DNA from: Priapulus caudatus
Taxonomy: Eukaryota > Priapulida > Priapulimorpha > Priapulimorphida > Priapulidae
Direction of reading: 5' to 3'
DNA: 22,049 nucleotides
NCBI RefSeq assembly: GCF_000485595.1
Contig: NW_014578948.1
Location: forward strand, 1 to 22,049
Both the position numbers and the translations under genes were made by a program. This document shows, one piece after another, positions 8,934 to 16,855 of the stretch; position 1 is the stretch's first letter, and each line of letters starts with the position of its first letter. The notes beneath the pieces are model-generated. The model was not told where the DNA came from. It searched no databases and saw only the letters and a list, made by a program, of their open reading frames with translations.

Positions 8934-9002
8934 GCCGATAGCGCTTTAGTCGGTAGGAGCTCGGATTTCATAACCCTAAGATTCCACGTTCGAATGCGAG
9001 CT
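8934..9002 (+). other. tRNA-Met-like relic 1 inside Helitron
   Basis: An A-box-like TAGCGCTTTAGTCGGTAGG begins at 8939, CAT at 8969-8971 sits in the anticodon position, and a B-box-like GTTCGAATG occupies 8988-8996. The order and spacing resemble tRNA-Met, but the acceptor stem does not close. I read it as a decayed tRNA-derived (SINE-type) segment, not a working tRNA. Confidence 0.55.
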
Positions 9003-9224
9003 GAAAAAAATTCTCCTTTACTTTTATTACTCTTTAAGTATCTACTTTTGCCACATTCAGTCGTTAATTTCAAAATGTAAAAAATAAAATTTTACTACAT
9101 CCATTAAATTTGTTTTTTAAAGAATTACTGATTTTTTTACTACTATTATTATAATTATTAGTATTTTCATGCGTCTTTATATTATTTATATGTATGTTTT
9201 ATTGTTTGGGATTGGACTCGCGGA

Positions 9225-9470
9225 TGGGATGGGCATGGGTCGACTGCGATGGGCCATCGGATCGAATCCCACTGAAGATGGCCATACTGATAGGATGGGA
9301 TGGGCATGGGATGGATGGGTTGCATGCGGTGGCATGGATTAGGATGAGATTGGATGTATGGCCAGGCGACTTGGCATGGCCCATAGCATGACATGCGATG
9401 GATGCGGGAAGATGCGATGGAGAGTGCTGGGCTGGATGGATGCGCATAGATTGGACTGCATGCATGCATG
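9225..9470. repeat. Degenerate GGATGG simple repeat
   Basis: Imperfect GATGGG, GGATG and GCATGG units, more degraded than the GATA array that follows. It is the start of the simple-repeat core of Helitron unit 1. Confidence 0.8.
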
Positions 9471-9582
9471 GATAGATACAAAGATAGATACATACATAGA
9501 TAGATAGAATAAGATAGATAAATAGCATAGGATAGCATAGATAGATAGATAATAGATAGATAAGCATAGATAGCATAGATTA

Positions 9583-9613
<31 letters not shown>

Positions 9614-9822
9614 TAATAGATAGAATAGATAGATAAATAGATAGATAGATAGATACGCATAGATAGATAGATAAGATCAGCATAGCATAGATAGATAGAA
9701 TAGATAGATAGATAGATAGCATAGATAGATAAGATAGCATAATAGATAGATAGATAGATAGATAGCATATGATAGATAGATAGATAGCATAGATAGCATA
9801 GATTAGATAGATAGATAGGATT
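9470..9822. repeat. (GATA)n tetranucleotide array
   Basis: Runs of TAGATAGATAGA are broken by AGCATAG and AATAGA variants. Open minus-strand frames rich in Y/L/S/I are repeat artefacts. Confidence 0.95.
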
Positions 9823-10301
9823 CGCGGTTATTTTCCTTTCACCCAAGTGGTCACCAACTGAGCACTTTTTCACCTGCCTCACTTATAGGAATTGCGCTCT
9901 TTGGTTTCTTTCCCAGAAAAATGTTTTTTGTTCTGGTTTTTCTTGTCAGGTTGCATGAAATATTTAACTGCAACTGTGTCACTTACTATTAAAGTTTATA
10001 TTTTAAGCACGATCTTGTACTTCGTTCTATGCGGTATTAGTCTGCTAGTATATATAAAGTTGTACACGCCACATTAGTGTGTTCCGCCGCATACTAGATA
10101 ACTCCGCAGGCCTTACAGAAAACTAAATTCTTTTCAGAATCGCCCACGTCTGAGGGTGGTTTCTGCCTCGAAACTTCAAAAAATTTTCTAAAAAGGGTTA
10201 AAAAGTAAAAACAGTTATAAAATTATAATCAGTCAATAGATGGGTACAAGATTACACATTATTGCATCACGTACGTTTGAACCCATATGTGTATAACCGT
10301 A

Positions 10302-10372
10302 ACTGGCCCAGTAGCGAATGCATAGCATACGATCCTGAAACCATTGATTCTGGTCGCTCGAATCTCACTTCT
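10302..10372 (+). other. tRNA-Met-like relic 2 inside Helitron
   Basis: It is the equivalent of relic 1 in the second Helitron unit. It shows GGCCCAGTAGCG (A-box side), CAT at 10342-10344 and a B-box-like GCTCGAATC at 10356-10364. The sequence has diverged strongly from relic 1 but keeps the order of parts. Confidence 0.45.
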
Positions 10373-10672
10373 GGCGAAATCCTTGGTTCTCTTTAATTTT
10401 TGACTGTTTAGGAATGCACTTTGCCGTATTCACCGTTAATTTCCGAAATTAATTTTTTTTTACTACATTTAAAACGTTTGTAAAGGATCCAGAATAAACT
10501 ATGGTAGATGATAATGATAGCGCAAAACTGACGGGAACACTTCACGAGAAAGCCTATGTAGGTTTACATATCAAATTTATTATATTTTCTATATAATTTC
10601 ATTTTATTATTTAATTTTACTTTTTTATTTTAATGACTTTTATCTTTGATTTCTTATTATTTTTACTGTTTG

Positions 10673-10945
10673 AATGGGATGGCATGCGATCGGATGGGAT
10701 GGCATGGCATGGCATGGCATGGGATGGCATGGGATATGATGGTATGGGATGGGATGGGATGCGGTGCGATGGGATGGAATAGGATGGCATGGCATGGCAT
10801 GGCATGGGATGCGATGAAATGGCATGCGATGGGATGGGATGGGATATAGGATGGGATGGAATGGAATGCGGTGCAATGGGATGAAATGGGATGGCATGGA
10901 ATGGGATGGATGGAGGGATGCATGGATGGATGCATGGATGGATAG
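10673..10945. repeat. (GGATGGCAT)-type simple repeat
   Basis: Mixed GGATG and GCATG pentamers form the core of Helitron unit 2. Minus-strand frames read as H/P/S/I low-complexity protein and are not genes. Confidence 0.93.
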
Positions 10946-11144
10946 ACAGTTCGATTTTTTGGGGTATTTTTCTTTTAACCAAGCGGTGACCAACTGAGTA
11001 ACGCCACTGATTTCCCCGGGCAACGCCGGGTATCCCGCTAGTACAAAATAGAAGTCGAAGTCAAGCTCCTCTCCTCCCCCATCATCCTCCGTCTGATCCT
11101 TATCACGTCGATACGTACCACGGTGAAAGACAGACGACGGACTG

Positions 11145-12884
11145 TCACGTGGAATAAGTTGACTCACACACTGACGACGCCACGGCGCTCTCGACACGTA
11201 GGTCCGCCTCGGCGCACTTCGTGACGTCACACGACGGGATGTTGAGAGTAACCGACGCGGCCATGTCGCTCTGCGTCACCGGCCTAACGTCGTCGGCCCT
11301 TGTCATCTTGAAGTCGTCCGACCGGAACAAGTCGTCCGACCCGAACAAGTCGTCCGACCCGAACAAGTTGTCGGCGAGCGAGTTGTCGGCAAACGAGTTG
11401 TTGTCCAAACACGCCATCTGGCGGGAGGTGCCCGCGATGGGCGTGATCACGTGGATGACCGGATGCGCTGACTCCTCGGCCGTGATGCTCCACCTTCCGC
11501 TGCCCTGCATTGACGTCGTCTCCATCAGCTCGTGGCAGCCCTTCGCGTTCTGTATCCGCCGTAAGAGGTCGCTGAGAGGGATTGTCGGCACTCCGCTCGA
11601 GCCGGAGCTGGCGACGGGAGTCGGCGGACACGTGACCTGAAGCGTCGGCGCCGGAACGACGGCACCGACCTTGTTGCCGCTGCGCCAGTGCGACACAGCG
11701 GCGCCGATCGTGCGCTGGATGTCGCGGTTTGTAAAACCGTAGAAGCAGGCGTTGAGAAAGCTGTGCGTGTAGAGCAGCATGGAGGCGACGCGGTCGAGTC
11801 TCGGCGGTAGGGTGCGCCACTGTAGCACGGCCGTCGCCACGTTGAGCGCGAACAGCGGCAGGTAGCAGATGACAAAGCAGGTGACGACCGTGAGCAGTAT
11901 ACGCGCCGCCTTCAGCTTGTGCAGCGAGATCGGCTTTGCCTTCTTCAACACCGTTACGGCGAAGTCGATCGGCACGATGTTACACCTGTCCACCGAAATA
12001 TTGGACGTCTCGCGCGCGAGCGGCAGCGACAGCCGCAACCCCCGGCGATGCACTATCGTCGGCGAATCCTTCTTCTGAACGTTAGGATTGTTGCTGATGA
12101 CGCGGCGGTTGCCGGCCGCTTGGCCGTCGGTGCCTTTGGATGCTGTCAAGCGCAGCGGTTTCGTGTGGTGGCGACGAGCGGCCCGCACGACGAGAATATC
12201 CACTATGAGCAGCAGCCCGAGCGGTAGCAGCACGCACAGCACAAGATGAGCAATGTTAAAGGCGAGCTTCGGAGCTGCGCGCGTCTGCCAGTCCATGAAG
12301 CACATAGCGCGGCCTGGATAGAACGCCCAGTTGTCGAGCACTACGACCTGCACGATCGCGAGCGCCGCCGACACCGACCACATACCGACGACGGCGATGA
12401 CGCAACGTCGTTTTGTCACGAGCAGTTTGTACTGGTGCGGACGCGCGATCGAGAAATAGCGATCAACGCTGACAGCGAGGATGCATAACACGGATGCCGT
12501 CACCAGGAGCGTGTTGAGCGCTGCCGACGCTGCACACGCCGACGCACTGAACGGCCAGCGACCGACGGCCGTTGCCGCCTGCACGAGCGGCAGACAGATG
12601 ACGGCCGTCGCCAGGTCAGTGACGGCGACGTGTCCGATGAGGAAGAGATTCGGACGGAAGAGGGGGCATTTCTTGAGCGTGGTGTTGATCGCCCAGACGA
12701 CGACGATATTACAGAGCACGCTCGCTGCAAGCACGACCGTCAGGTAAGCCTTAGCGACAATCTGTTCTGCGTCGCCAAACACGACGCTCGGTGCGCATGC
12801 GCCGATCGTGCTGTGGCCGCCGAAGTCGGCATCGTCGGACGATGTGCAATTGGGCGTCGTCGGCGACCCGTCGGTCGCGTTCAT
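11145..12884 (-). CDS. Rhodopsin-class (class A) GPCR, orphan, intronless
   Basis: The protein is 579 residues from the ATG at 12884. That is the first ATG in a frame open from 13019, with A at -3; a GTG further upstream is less likely. Seven transmembrane helices lie at about 43-66, 79-101, 115-140, 160-183, 207-233, 327-353 and 365-384. Class A landmarks are N59 (TM1), D90 (TM2), C117 with C195 (TM3/ECL2 disulfide), DRY at 141-143, W169, P221 and a helix 8 after 383. N2 and N12 are N-glycosylation sequons. TM6 has CYLP (340-343) instead of CWxP, and TM7 has NACFY (378-382) instead of NPxxY. Loop 3 is about 85 residues and the tail about 190. The tail carries an SDDLFG repeat (499-525). Such receptors signal through G proteins at the plasma membrane. 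The ligand is unknown; orphan groups such as GPR161, GPR21/52 or GPR26 are weak possibilities. The Helitron ends about 100 bp past the stop. Confidence 0.93.
   Translation of the reverse strand: MNATDGSPTTPNCTSSDDADFGGHSTIGACAPSVVFGDAEQIVAKAYLTVVLAASVLCNIVVVWAINTTLKKCPLFRPNLFLIGHVAVTDLATAVICLPLVQAATAVGRWPFSASACAASAALNTLLVTASVLCILAVSVDRYFSIARPHQYKLLVTKRRCVIAVVGMWSVSAALAIVQVVVLDNWAFYPGRAMCFMDWQTRAAPKLAFNIAHLVLCVLLPLGLLLIVDILVVRAARRHHTKPLRLTASKGTDGQAAGNRRVISNNPNVQKKDSPTIVHRRGLRLSLPLARETSNISVDRCNIVPIDFAVTVLKKAKPISLHKLKAARILLTVVTCFVICYLPLFALNVATAVLQWRTLPPRLDRVASMLLYTHSFLNACFYGFTNRDIQRTIGAAVSHWRSGNKVGAVVPAPTLQVTCPPTPVASSGSSGVPTIPLSDLLRRIQNAKGCHELMETTSMQGSGRWSITAEESAHPVIHVITPIAGTSRQMACLDNNSFADNSLADNLFGSDDLFGSDDLFRSDDFKMTRADDVRPVTQSDMAASVTLNIPSCDVTKCAEADLRVESAVASSVCESTYST
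11320..11400 (-). repeat. 18-bp coding repeat in GPCR tail
   Basis: About three near-identical units of GTCGTCCGACCCGAACAA (plus-strand view) give SDDLFG, SDDLFG and SDDLFR. Shorter related units just to the right give NSFAD and NSLAD. The reading frame stays intact, so length changes by whole units would be tolerated. Confidence 0.85.
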
Positions 12885-13188
12885 GCTTTGATCAGTTGCT
12901 AGCTCCGACTTAGTCTGCACGTTTCTATCACGACCGCCAGCTTTGGTCGGGCGAGCGTGGTACCACCTTGCGTCACGCCGCGCTGTCTGTCGTTCTCGTC
13001 CGTTATCCCTCGTTGTTCGCTAATGTTCTTGCTGCAGCCGCACGCGAGTGAATGTGAAGGTGGAAGTGAATCACGGCTTTCTATCGCACCGACGTGCGCG
13101 CAGTACGGCGCACAGGTGGGTAACTACGCAGTTAACTAACTAACCTCACTGAGATGACCTCCTGGCGGTACGTGCGTGCAGGTGGCTC
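12885..13188 (-). promoter_or_regulatory. GPCR 5' leader and proximal upstream region
   Basis: This is the 300 bp between the GPCR ATG and the dispersed repeat. I see no clear TATA box. The same frame stays open from 13019 to the ATG without another in-frame ATG. Promoter identity is inferred only from position. Confidence 0.35.
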
Positions 13189-13344
13189 GGCGCGTGCGTG
13201 CACCATACGCATGAGAGACGCTCACGTCACCAGTACGGCGTGCGCGTTGCCAAGAACGCATAAAGGTGCGAAGAGCGCGTTAGAATGAAAGAACGTACGT
13301 CAATGTGAAAGTTTTACACGCTAGAATGCCGCCAGTTACGCAGG
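13189..13344 (+). repeat. Dispersed 160-bp repeat, copy B
   Basis: It matches 6058-6217 in the same orientation, including GCGAAGAGCGCGTTAGA and GAACGTACGTCAATGTGAAA. It lies about 305 bp upstream of the GPCR start codon, and so in its possible promoter. Confidence 0.85.
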
Positions 13345-14345
13345 GTTACGTAGACAATGATGAAGGTGTTTGTGCGTCAGAATGAATATATGGTGTTCAG
13401 AGACTAATGTGACGTATTTAAGAATGAGTTGTCCGTCGAATGTACGTCACGATGTGAACGTAGGAATGTCGTTATTAATATTAAGACGAAGCTCTGCAGG
13501 ATAACGTGAGGTTTTGCCTGTGGTGAACGGAAATATATATTACATATTATTATGATGTCCATCATTTACTTATTACTTATCAGCAGAAATCCAAACTAGT
13601 CTTTTCAACGGTTTGTCGCGTGTATCGCAAGTGCAAATAGAAATTCAACTATTACTTATATTCTACCATCTTGTTATACTTAATTAGCTTTTTCAAACAA
13701 CAACAATTAGTTTAATAACTGTTGATTCGCTGTAGCATTGTATTATCGGCGAACAGGTGGAGCCGAGACGTGTTACCAATTTCAAAAAGAAAACGATGAT
13801 TTTACGGATCTCAGCAGTGACCGTGAAGTAGTAGAATGGTGTAATTACAAGCAAAGTGATGACGATATAAAGAAACAGGCTCGAAATGTTGACCACTCAG
13901 TAAGACTAGTGATCAAAATACGTGGACTGATTTGCCTCCTTGTTTTTTTGCAATTACAGTCATTTATTCTGTTGGAATTCGGTGGTCCGTATACCAGGAA
14001 AGATATGTGAAGATTGCGTAGACACAGATCTAGTTACGCACCATCTGCTGTATGCAATTGACATAACCGGCTCGTATTTTCGGTGATCTAATATAATGTA
14101 GTTATATATATAGTTTTCTTGGTATGTATATTTAATTATACAATTAGTATGTGTGTAAGTGAAAATCTTATTTAACAACGGTTAAAAACGCGTTAGGCTT
14201 TGACACAAAAAACGATACCTGCCTTATCTTCGACATTGCCATCACAAACTGCGATGTTGCCATGGCAGTTACACTTGCTATACATACTAGATGTAAATTG
14301 GAATATTATCAATTTTACATAAATGGTAATAAATATTTGTAGACA
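13345..14345. other. AT-rich intergenic DNA, no supported gene
   Basis: A 90-codon frame at 13738-14010 begins at TTG, has no recognisable domain and is not called a gene. Several GTACGTCA/ATGTGAACGTA variants near 13390-13480 suggest degraded repeat DNA. I see no RNA gene or mobile-element terminus. Confidence 0.4.
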
Positions 14346-14439
14346 TTGCTAAGATTACGATTTTATATATATGGAACGTTATACTGTACTGGCAATATCG
14401 CACATTTATACCAGGTTGTAGTTTTACCTTGGGATCGAG

Positions 14440-14585
14440 TCAAATATATAGTCTTCGCCATATGTCGCCGCCGTCTCTCTTCGTTTCAACCCAGATGTCG
14501 ACGCCCTTTTCTCGCAATCTTGTTTGTATCTTTTTATTACGGCGGATCTCGTACGCTGTGTGTGCTAATGCCCCTCTCTTCATCT
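14440..14585 (-). pseudogene. Frameshifted C-terminal remainder of LINE ORF1
   Basis: In a frame offset from the upstream ORF1 frame, the minus strand is open to a TGA at 14440. It encodes about 45 basic residues with tyrosines and tryptophans, ending GGDIWRRLYI. This is the expected place and composition of the ORF1 C-terminal domain. Separation by one frameshift supports a dead copy. A programmed frameshift is possible but I see no slippery site. Confidence 0.6.
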
Positions 14586-15251
14586 TTAGCTCTGGTGGTA
14601 GATCCTGACGCTCATCTTGGAGCCACGTAGATTTGGGCCCGCCTTCAGGAAAGCTTCGCGGTCACTCCAGTAAATGAATACAACTATTATAGTTGCCGGA
14701 TTGTCGGTAGCGCGCCGTTGGAGGCGGTGTGCCGTGCGGATCGCCATATTATTTGTTAATTTGTCATCCAATTTTAAAGAGTCTTTGGCAAATCTGCGCA
14801 CTCTGCTGATTATTTCTTTTGGTAACGTTTCATGCCCGTCGACGCCGTACAGCAGCAGATGGTATTTGCGGCTATGAACCTGCGTGAGTAGGAGGGATTG
14901 TTTTAGGTCGCGGATTTCTTCCCTCAATTTTCCTACGACCAGTTCGTCTGCTTTCTGTGTTTCCTTTGCTTTCTCTACTTCGTGTTCCAATGCCTCGGTT
15001 TTGTCTGTTAATTTGCTCACTTTGTCGTTTAGAGTCGAGAAACCAGTCTCTACCTTGTTGTTTAAGCTCCTGAGCAGCTTCACGATATCTGCATTCGTGC
15101 ACGCCTCGTCTCCATTGTCCGCCATGTCTGACACGAAACTTTCGGGTCGGCCTTGCGTCGAAATAGCTCTTTCTTTACCAGCCTGTGTGCCTGCACGTGT
15201 TCCAAAGTATTTTCTAATTGTAGAGTCTGTTTCTCCTTCCTTCGTCGGCAT
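14586..15251 (-). pseudogene. L1-like LINE ORF1 protein, frameshifted near the C-terminus
   Basis: From the ATG at 15251 the frame gives 221 residues; an open but ATG-less extension reaches 15293. Residues 55-122 form a coiled coil with heptads. Residues 128-215 match the RNA-binding (RRM-like) domain of L1-type ORF1 proteins: a RKYHLLLYGV strand, the IRTAHRL stretch, ATIIVVF, and WSDREAFLKAGPNLRG. ORF1 proteins trimerise by the coiled coil and bind the LINE RNA. After the TAA at 14586 another frame continues with family-like sequence (ALAHTAYEIRRNKK, then LREKGVDIWVE) down to 14440. That points to a one-base indel that cuts off the C-terminal domain. No endonuclease or reverse transcriptase follows on this strand. 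Confidence 0.8.
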
Positions 15252-15330
15252 ATTATAACTCTTGGTTACACTTATATTTCCGCACTTTCTCAAATTTCAG
15301 GAGAGCCGATGTGACACGCGTCCTATCACC

Positions 15331-15391
15331 TCAATGCCATAACCAGAAGTCACAATGCCATAACCGGAAGTTCAATGCCATAACCGGAAGT
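15331..15391 (-). repeat. Three 20-bp repeats with ETS-like motifs at the LINE 5' end
   Basis: CAATGCCATAACC(G/A)GAAGT occurs at 15332-15350, 15353-15371 and 15373-15391. Two copies contain ACCGGAAGT, the core ETS-family site; the first has ACCAGAAGT. They lie about 80-140 bp upstream of the ORF1 ATG, where a LINE 5' UTR promoter would sit. Confidence 0.8.
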
Positions 15392-15779
15392 CTCCTTCTG
15401 TGAAGAGAAAGAATGTACCTTCTGTAATGTAAATACTGAGACATTACTACATCTCTTCGTGGAATGTGACTACGTTCGCCCTGTCTGGCAAGCCTTACAT
15501 AAATGGCTAACAAGGTGTGGATATCTGCAGTTGGAAACCTTTGATAGAGAAAACATTATTTATGGTATTAAGAACACTGACGTAATTATAAATCATTGTA
15601 TAATACTAACAAAATTCGTAATCTATAGGTAGAGGTTTCACAACAGACCGCTTACTTTTGTAGCAGTCAGAGAATATTTGCAATATACAAAAGAAATTGA
15701 AAGACAATTAGCATTCACGAATAACAAACAAGATAAGTTTCTGTGGAAATGGGCAGCTCTATTTAGATATCTGCAGTAG
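15384..15779 (+). pseudogene. C-terminal end of LINE ORF2 (zinc-binding tail)
   Basis: The frame opens at 15384 and carries CTFCNVNTETLLHLFVEC, followed by PVWQALHKWL. This is the C-x2-C...H...C pattern with W seen at the end of L1-type reverse transcriptase proteins. After an in-frame TAG at 15630 the same frame continues with RFHNRPLTF, then IERQLA and FLWKWAALFRYLQ, to a natural-looking TAG at 15777. About 131 codons are present. The endonuclease and reverse transcriptase parts are absent, so this is a 5'-truncated pseudogene. Confidence 0.78.
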
Positions 15780-16017
15780 CGTATAACCATCCCGAATGCT
15801 CATTAACATAATTGTAACATGACTATTATCGGTACATGTATTTCGGTAGTGCTATGCCACGCTGAGTTATTGTCCATGCTACACATAAACATTGTTTTAA
15901 TATTCGATCAATGTGTGCAAAGTAATTTTCGTCCAAAAATCGAATCCTGTAATTGGAATCATGTAATCGTGTATGAGCCATACTTGTATACATGAGATTT
16001 AGAAAAAAAATATACAA
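15780..16017 (+). other. LINE 3' UTR-like segment
   Basis: No coding frame is present. It follows the ORF2 stop and leads to an A-rich stretch (AGAAAAAAAATATAC) and then the AATGT array. This matches the position of a LINE 3' UTR and tail. Confidence 0.45.
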
Positions 16018-16395
16018 TACATAATGTAATGTAAGGTAAGATAATTTACGGACATGCAATGTAACATAATGTAATGGTATTGTAATGTAATATATTGCAA
16101 TGTAATGTAAGGTAAGATAATTTACGGACATGCAATGTAACATAATGTAATGGTATTGTAATGTAATATATTGCAATGTAATGTAATGTAATGTAATATA
16201 ATGTAATGTAATGTAATGTAATCTAATGTAATGTAATGGAATATAATGTAATGTAATGTAATGTAATGTAATGTAATGTAACGTAAAGTAATGCAACGCA
16301 ACGCAACGTAACGCAATGTAGGATGACTCGGTAATATAATGTAAGGTACTGTATTACAATGTAATGTAATGTGATGTGATGTAATAGAATGAAAT
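16018..16395. repeat. (AATGT)n pentanucleotide array
   Basis: Long GTAAT/AATGT runs; minus-strand I/T/L/H/Y frames are artefacts. It starts with a two-copy 76-bp duplication, noted separately. Confidence 0.95.
16035..16186. repeat. 76-bp tandem duplication
   Basis: GGTAAGATAATTTACGGACA starts at 16035 and again at 16111, and the 76 bases after each start appear identical. Such identity points to a recent duplication. Confidence 0.85.
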
Positions 16396-16855
16396 AATAA
16401 AAAAATAAATAAAAAATAAATAAAATAAAAGATTACGATTTTAGCATTTAAGTAATACTATAATGAAAGATATTATATCATATTATTATCGTAATTGTAA
16501 TTACTGTAAAGTATTATAATAATAGTAAAATAAAAGTATTATAATAAAGTATACATTTCATTACATTGTATAGAATCTGTCACGACTATGATTCACATTC
16601 AGTCACGTTCAACAATTCCAAGCAATTGAAAATGAGAAAGCTCGGATCGCCATCTACTGGCAGAAAAGTTAAGAACTACAATGACAATATAGGATGATGT
16701 CGGTGAGCTATAGAGAACCTTAGTACTAATATAGCGAGAGACTGCGATGACGGTTTTTCGCATTACAATACTCTATAGTTCCCGCTTACTATTTTGAACA
16801 TTCAAGAACATATTTTATTACAGCTATTACCATGTAATACGCTAATTACCTCTAT
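16396..16855. other. AT-rich intergenic DNA with one CTCF-like motif
   Basis: No gene is seen. TCGCCATCTACTGGCAG at 16647-16663 resembles the core CTCF consensus (reverse strand GCCAGTAGATGGCG). The rest is A/T-rich. Confidence 0.4.

Larger units (their letters stand above)
8690..11041 (+). mobile_element. Non-autonomous Helitron, two-unit structure
   Basis: The 5' end is TCTATACTATAATGAGGGCT preceded by A (8689). The 3' end has a hairpin CCCGG-GCAACG-CCGGG (11015-11030), then TATCCCG and CTAG (11038-11041), followed by T (11042). TC at the start, a short GC hairpin before CTRR, no target duplication and insertion between A and T are the defining marks of Helitrons, which move by a rolling-circle Rep/helicase. 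No RepHel gene is inside, so it is non-autonomous. The interior consists of two diverged repeats of one plan: 8770-9895 and about 10090-11010. Each has a CACGTCTG...GTTAAAAAGTAAAA block, CATCACGTACGT, a tRNA-Met-like relic, a TTTACTACAT block, a simple-repeat core and a segment like CCAAG(C/T)GGT(G/C)ACCAACTGAG. Confidence 0.8.
14346..16020. mobile_element. L1-like LINE, 5'-inverted copy (twin-priming architecture)
   Basis: ORF1 reads on the minus strand (15251 to about 14440) and the end of ORF2 reads on the plus strand (15393-15779). They meet at three 20-bp repeats (15331-15391). The plus-strand part continues through a 3' UTR-like segment to an A-rich point near 15995 and an AATGT array. 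An inverted 5' part joined to a sense-oriented 3' part, with the middle missing, is the known product of twin priming by L1-type elements. Two unrelated LINE fragments lying side by side is the alternative. The left limit is uncertain. Confidence 0.55.

Noticed and set aside
9240-9275. GGATCGAATCCC, a good B-box match on the plus strand near 9260
   Set aside because: It lies in degenerate GATGG repeats with no properly spaced A box. Likely chance.
9182-9882. Minus-strand Y/L/S/I frames resembling membrane proteins
   Set aside because: These are translations of the GATA array. The hydrophobicity is an artefact.
10640-11230. Minus-strand 196-codon frame overlapping the GPCR end
   Set aside because: Most of it translates the Helitron simple repeat, and the remainder overlaps the GPCR tail in another frame.
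11221-12747. Plus-strand frames opposite the GPCR
   Set aside because: They are antisense shadows caused by high GC at third positions of the receptor gene.
12885-12920. Upstream GTG start for the GPCR adding 12 residues
   Set aside because: Nuclear genes of animals normally start at ATG. The ATG at 12884 has a good context and is the first in frame.
13738-14010. 90-codon frame with a hydrophobic stretch near the C-terminus
   Set aside because: It starts at TTG, is not similar to anything I recognise and has no partner exon. Unsupported.
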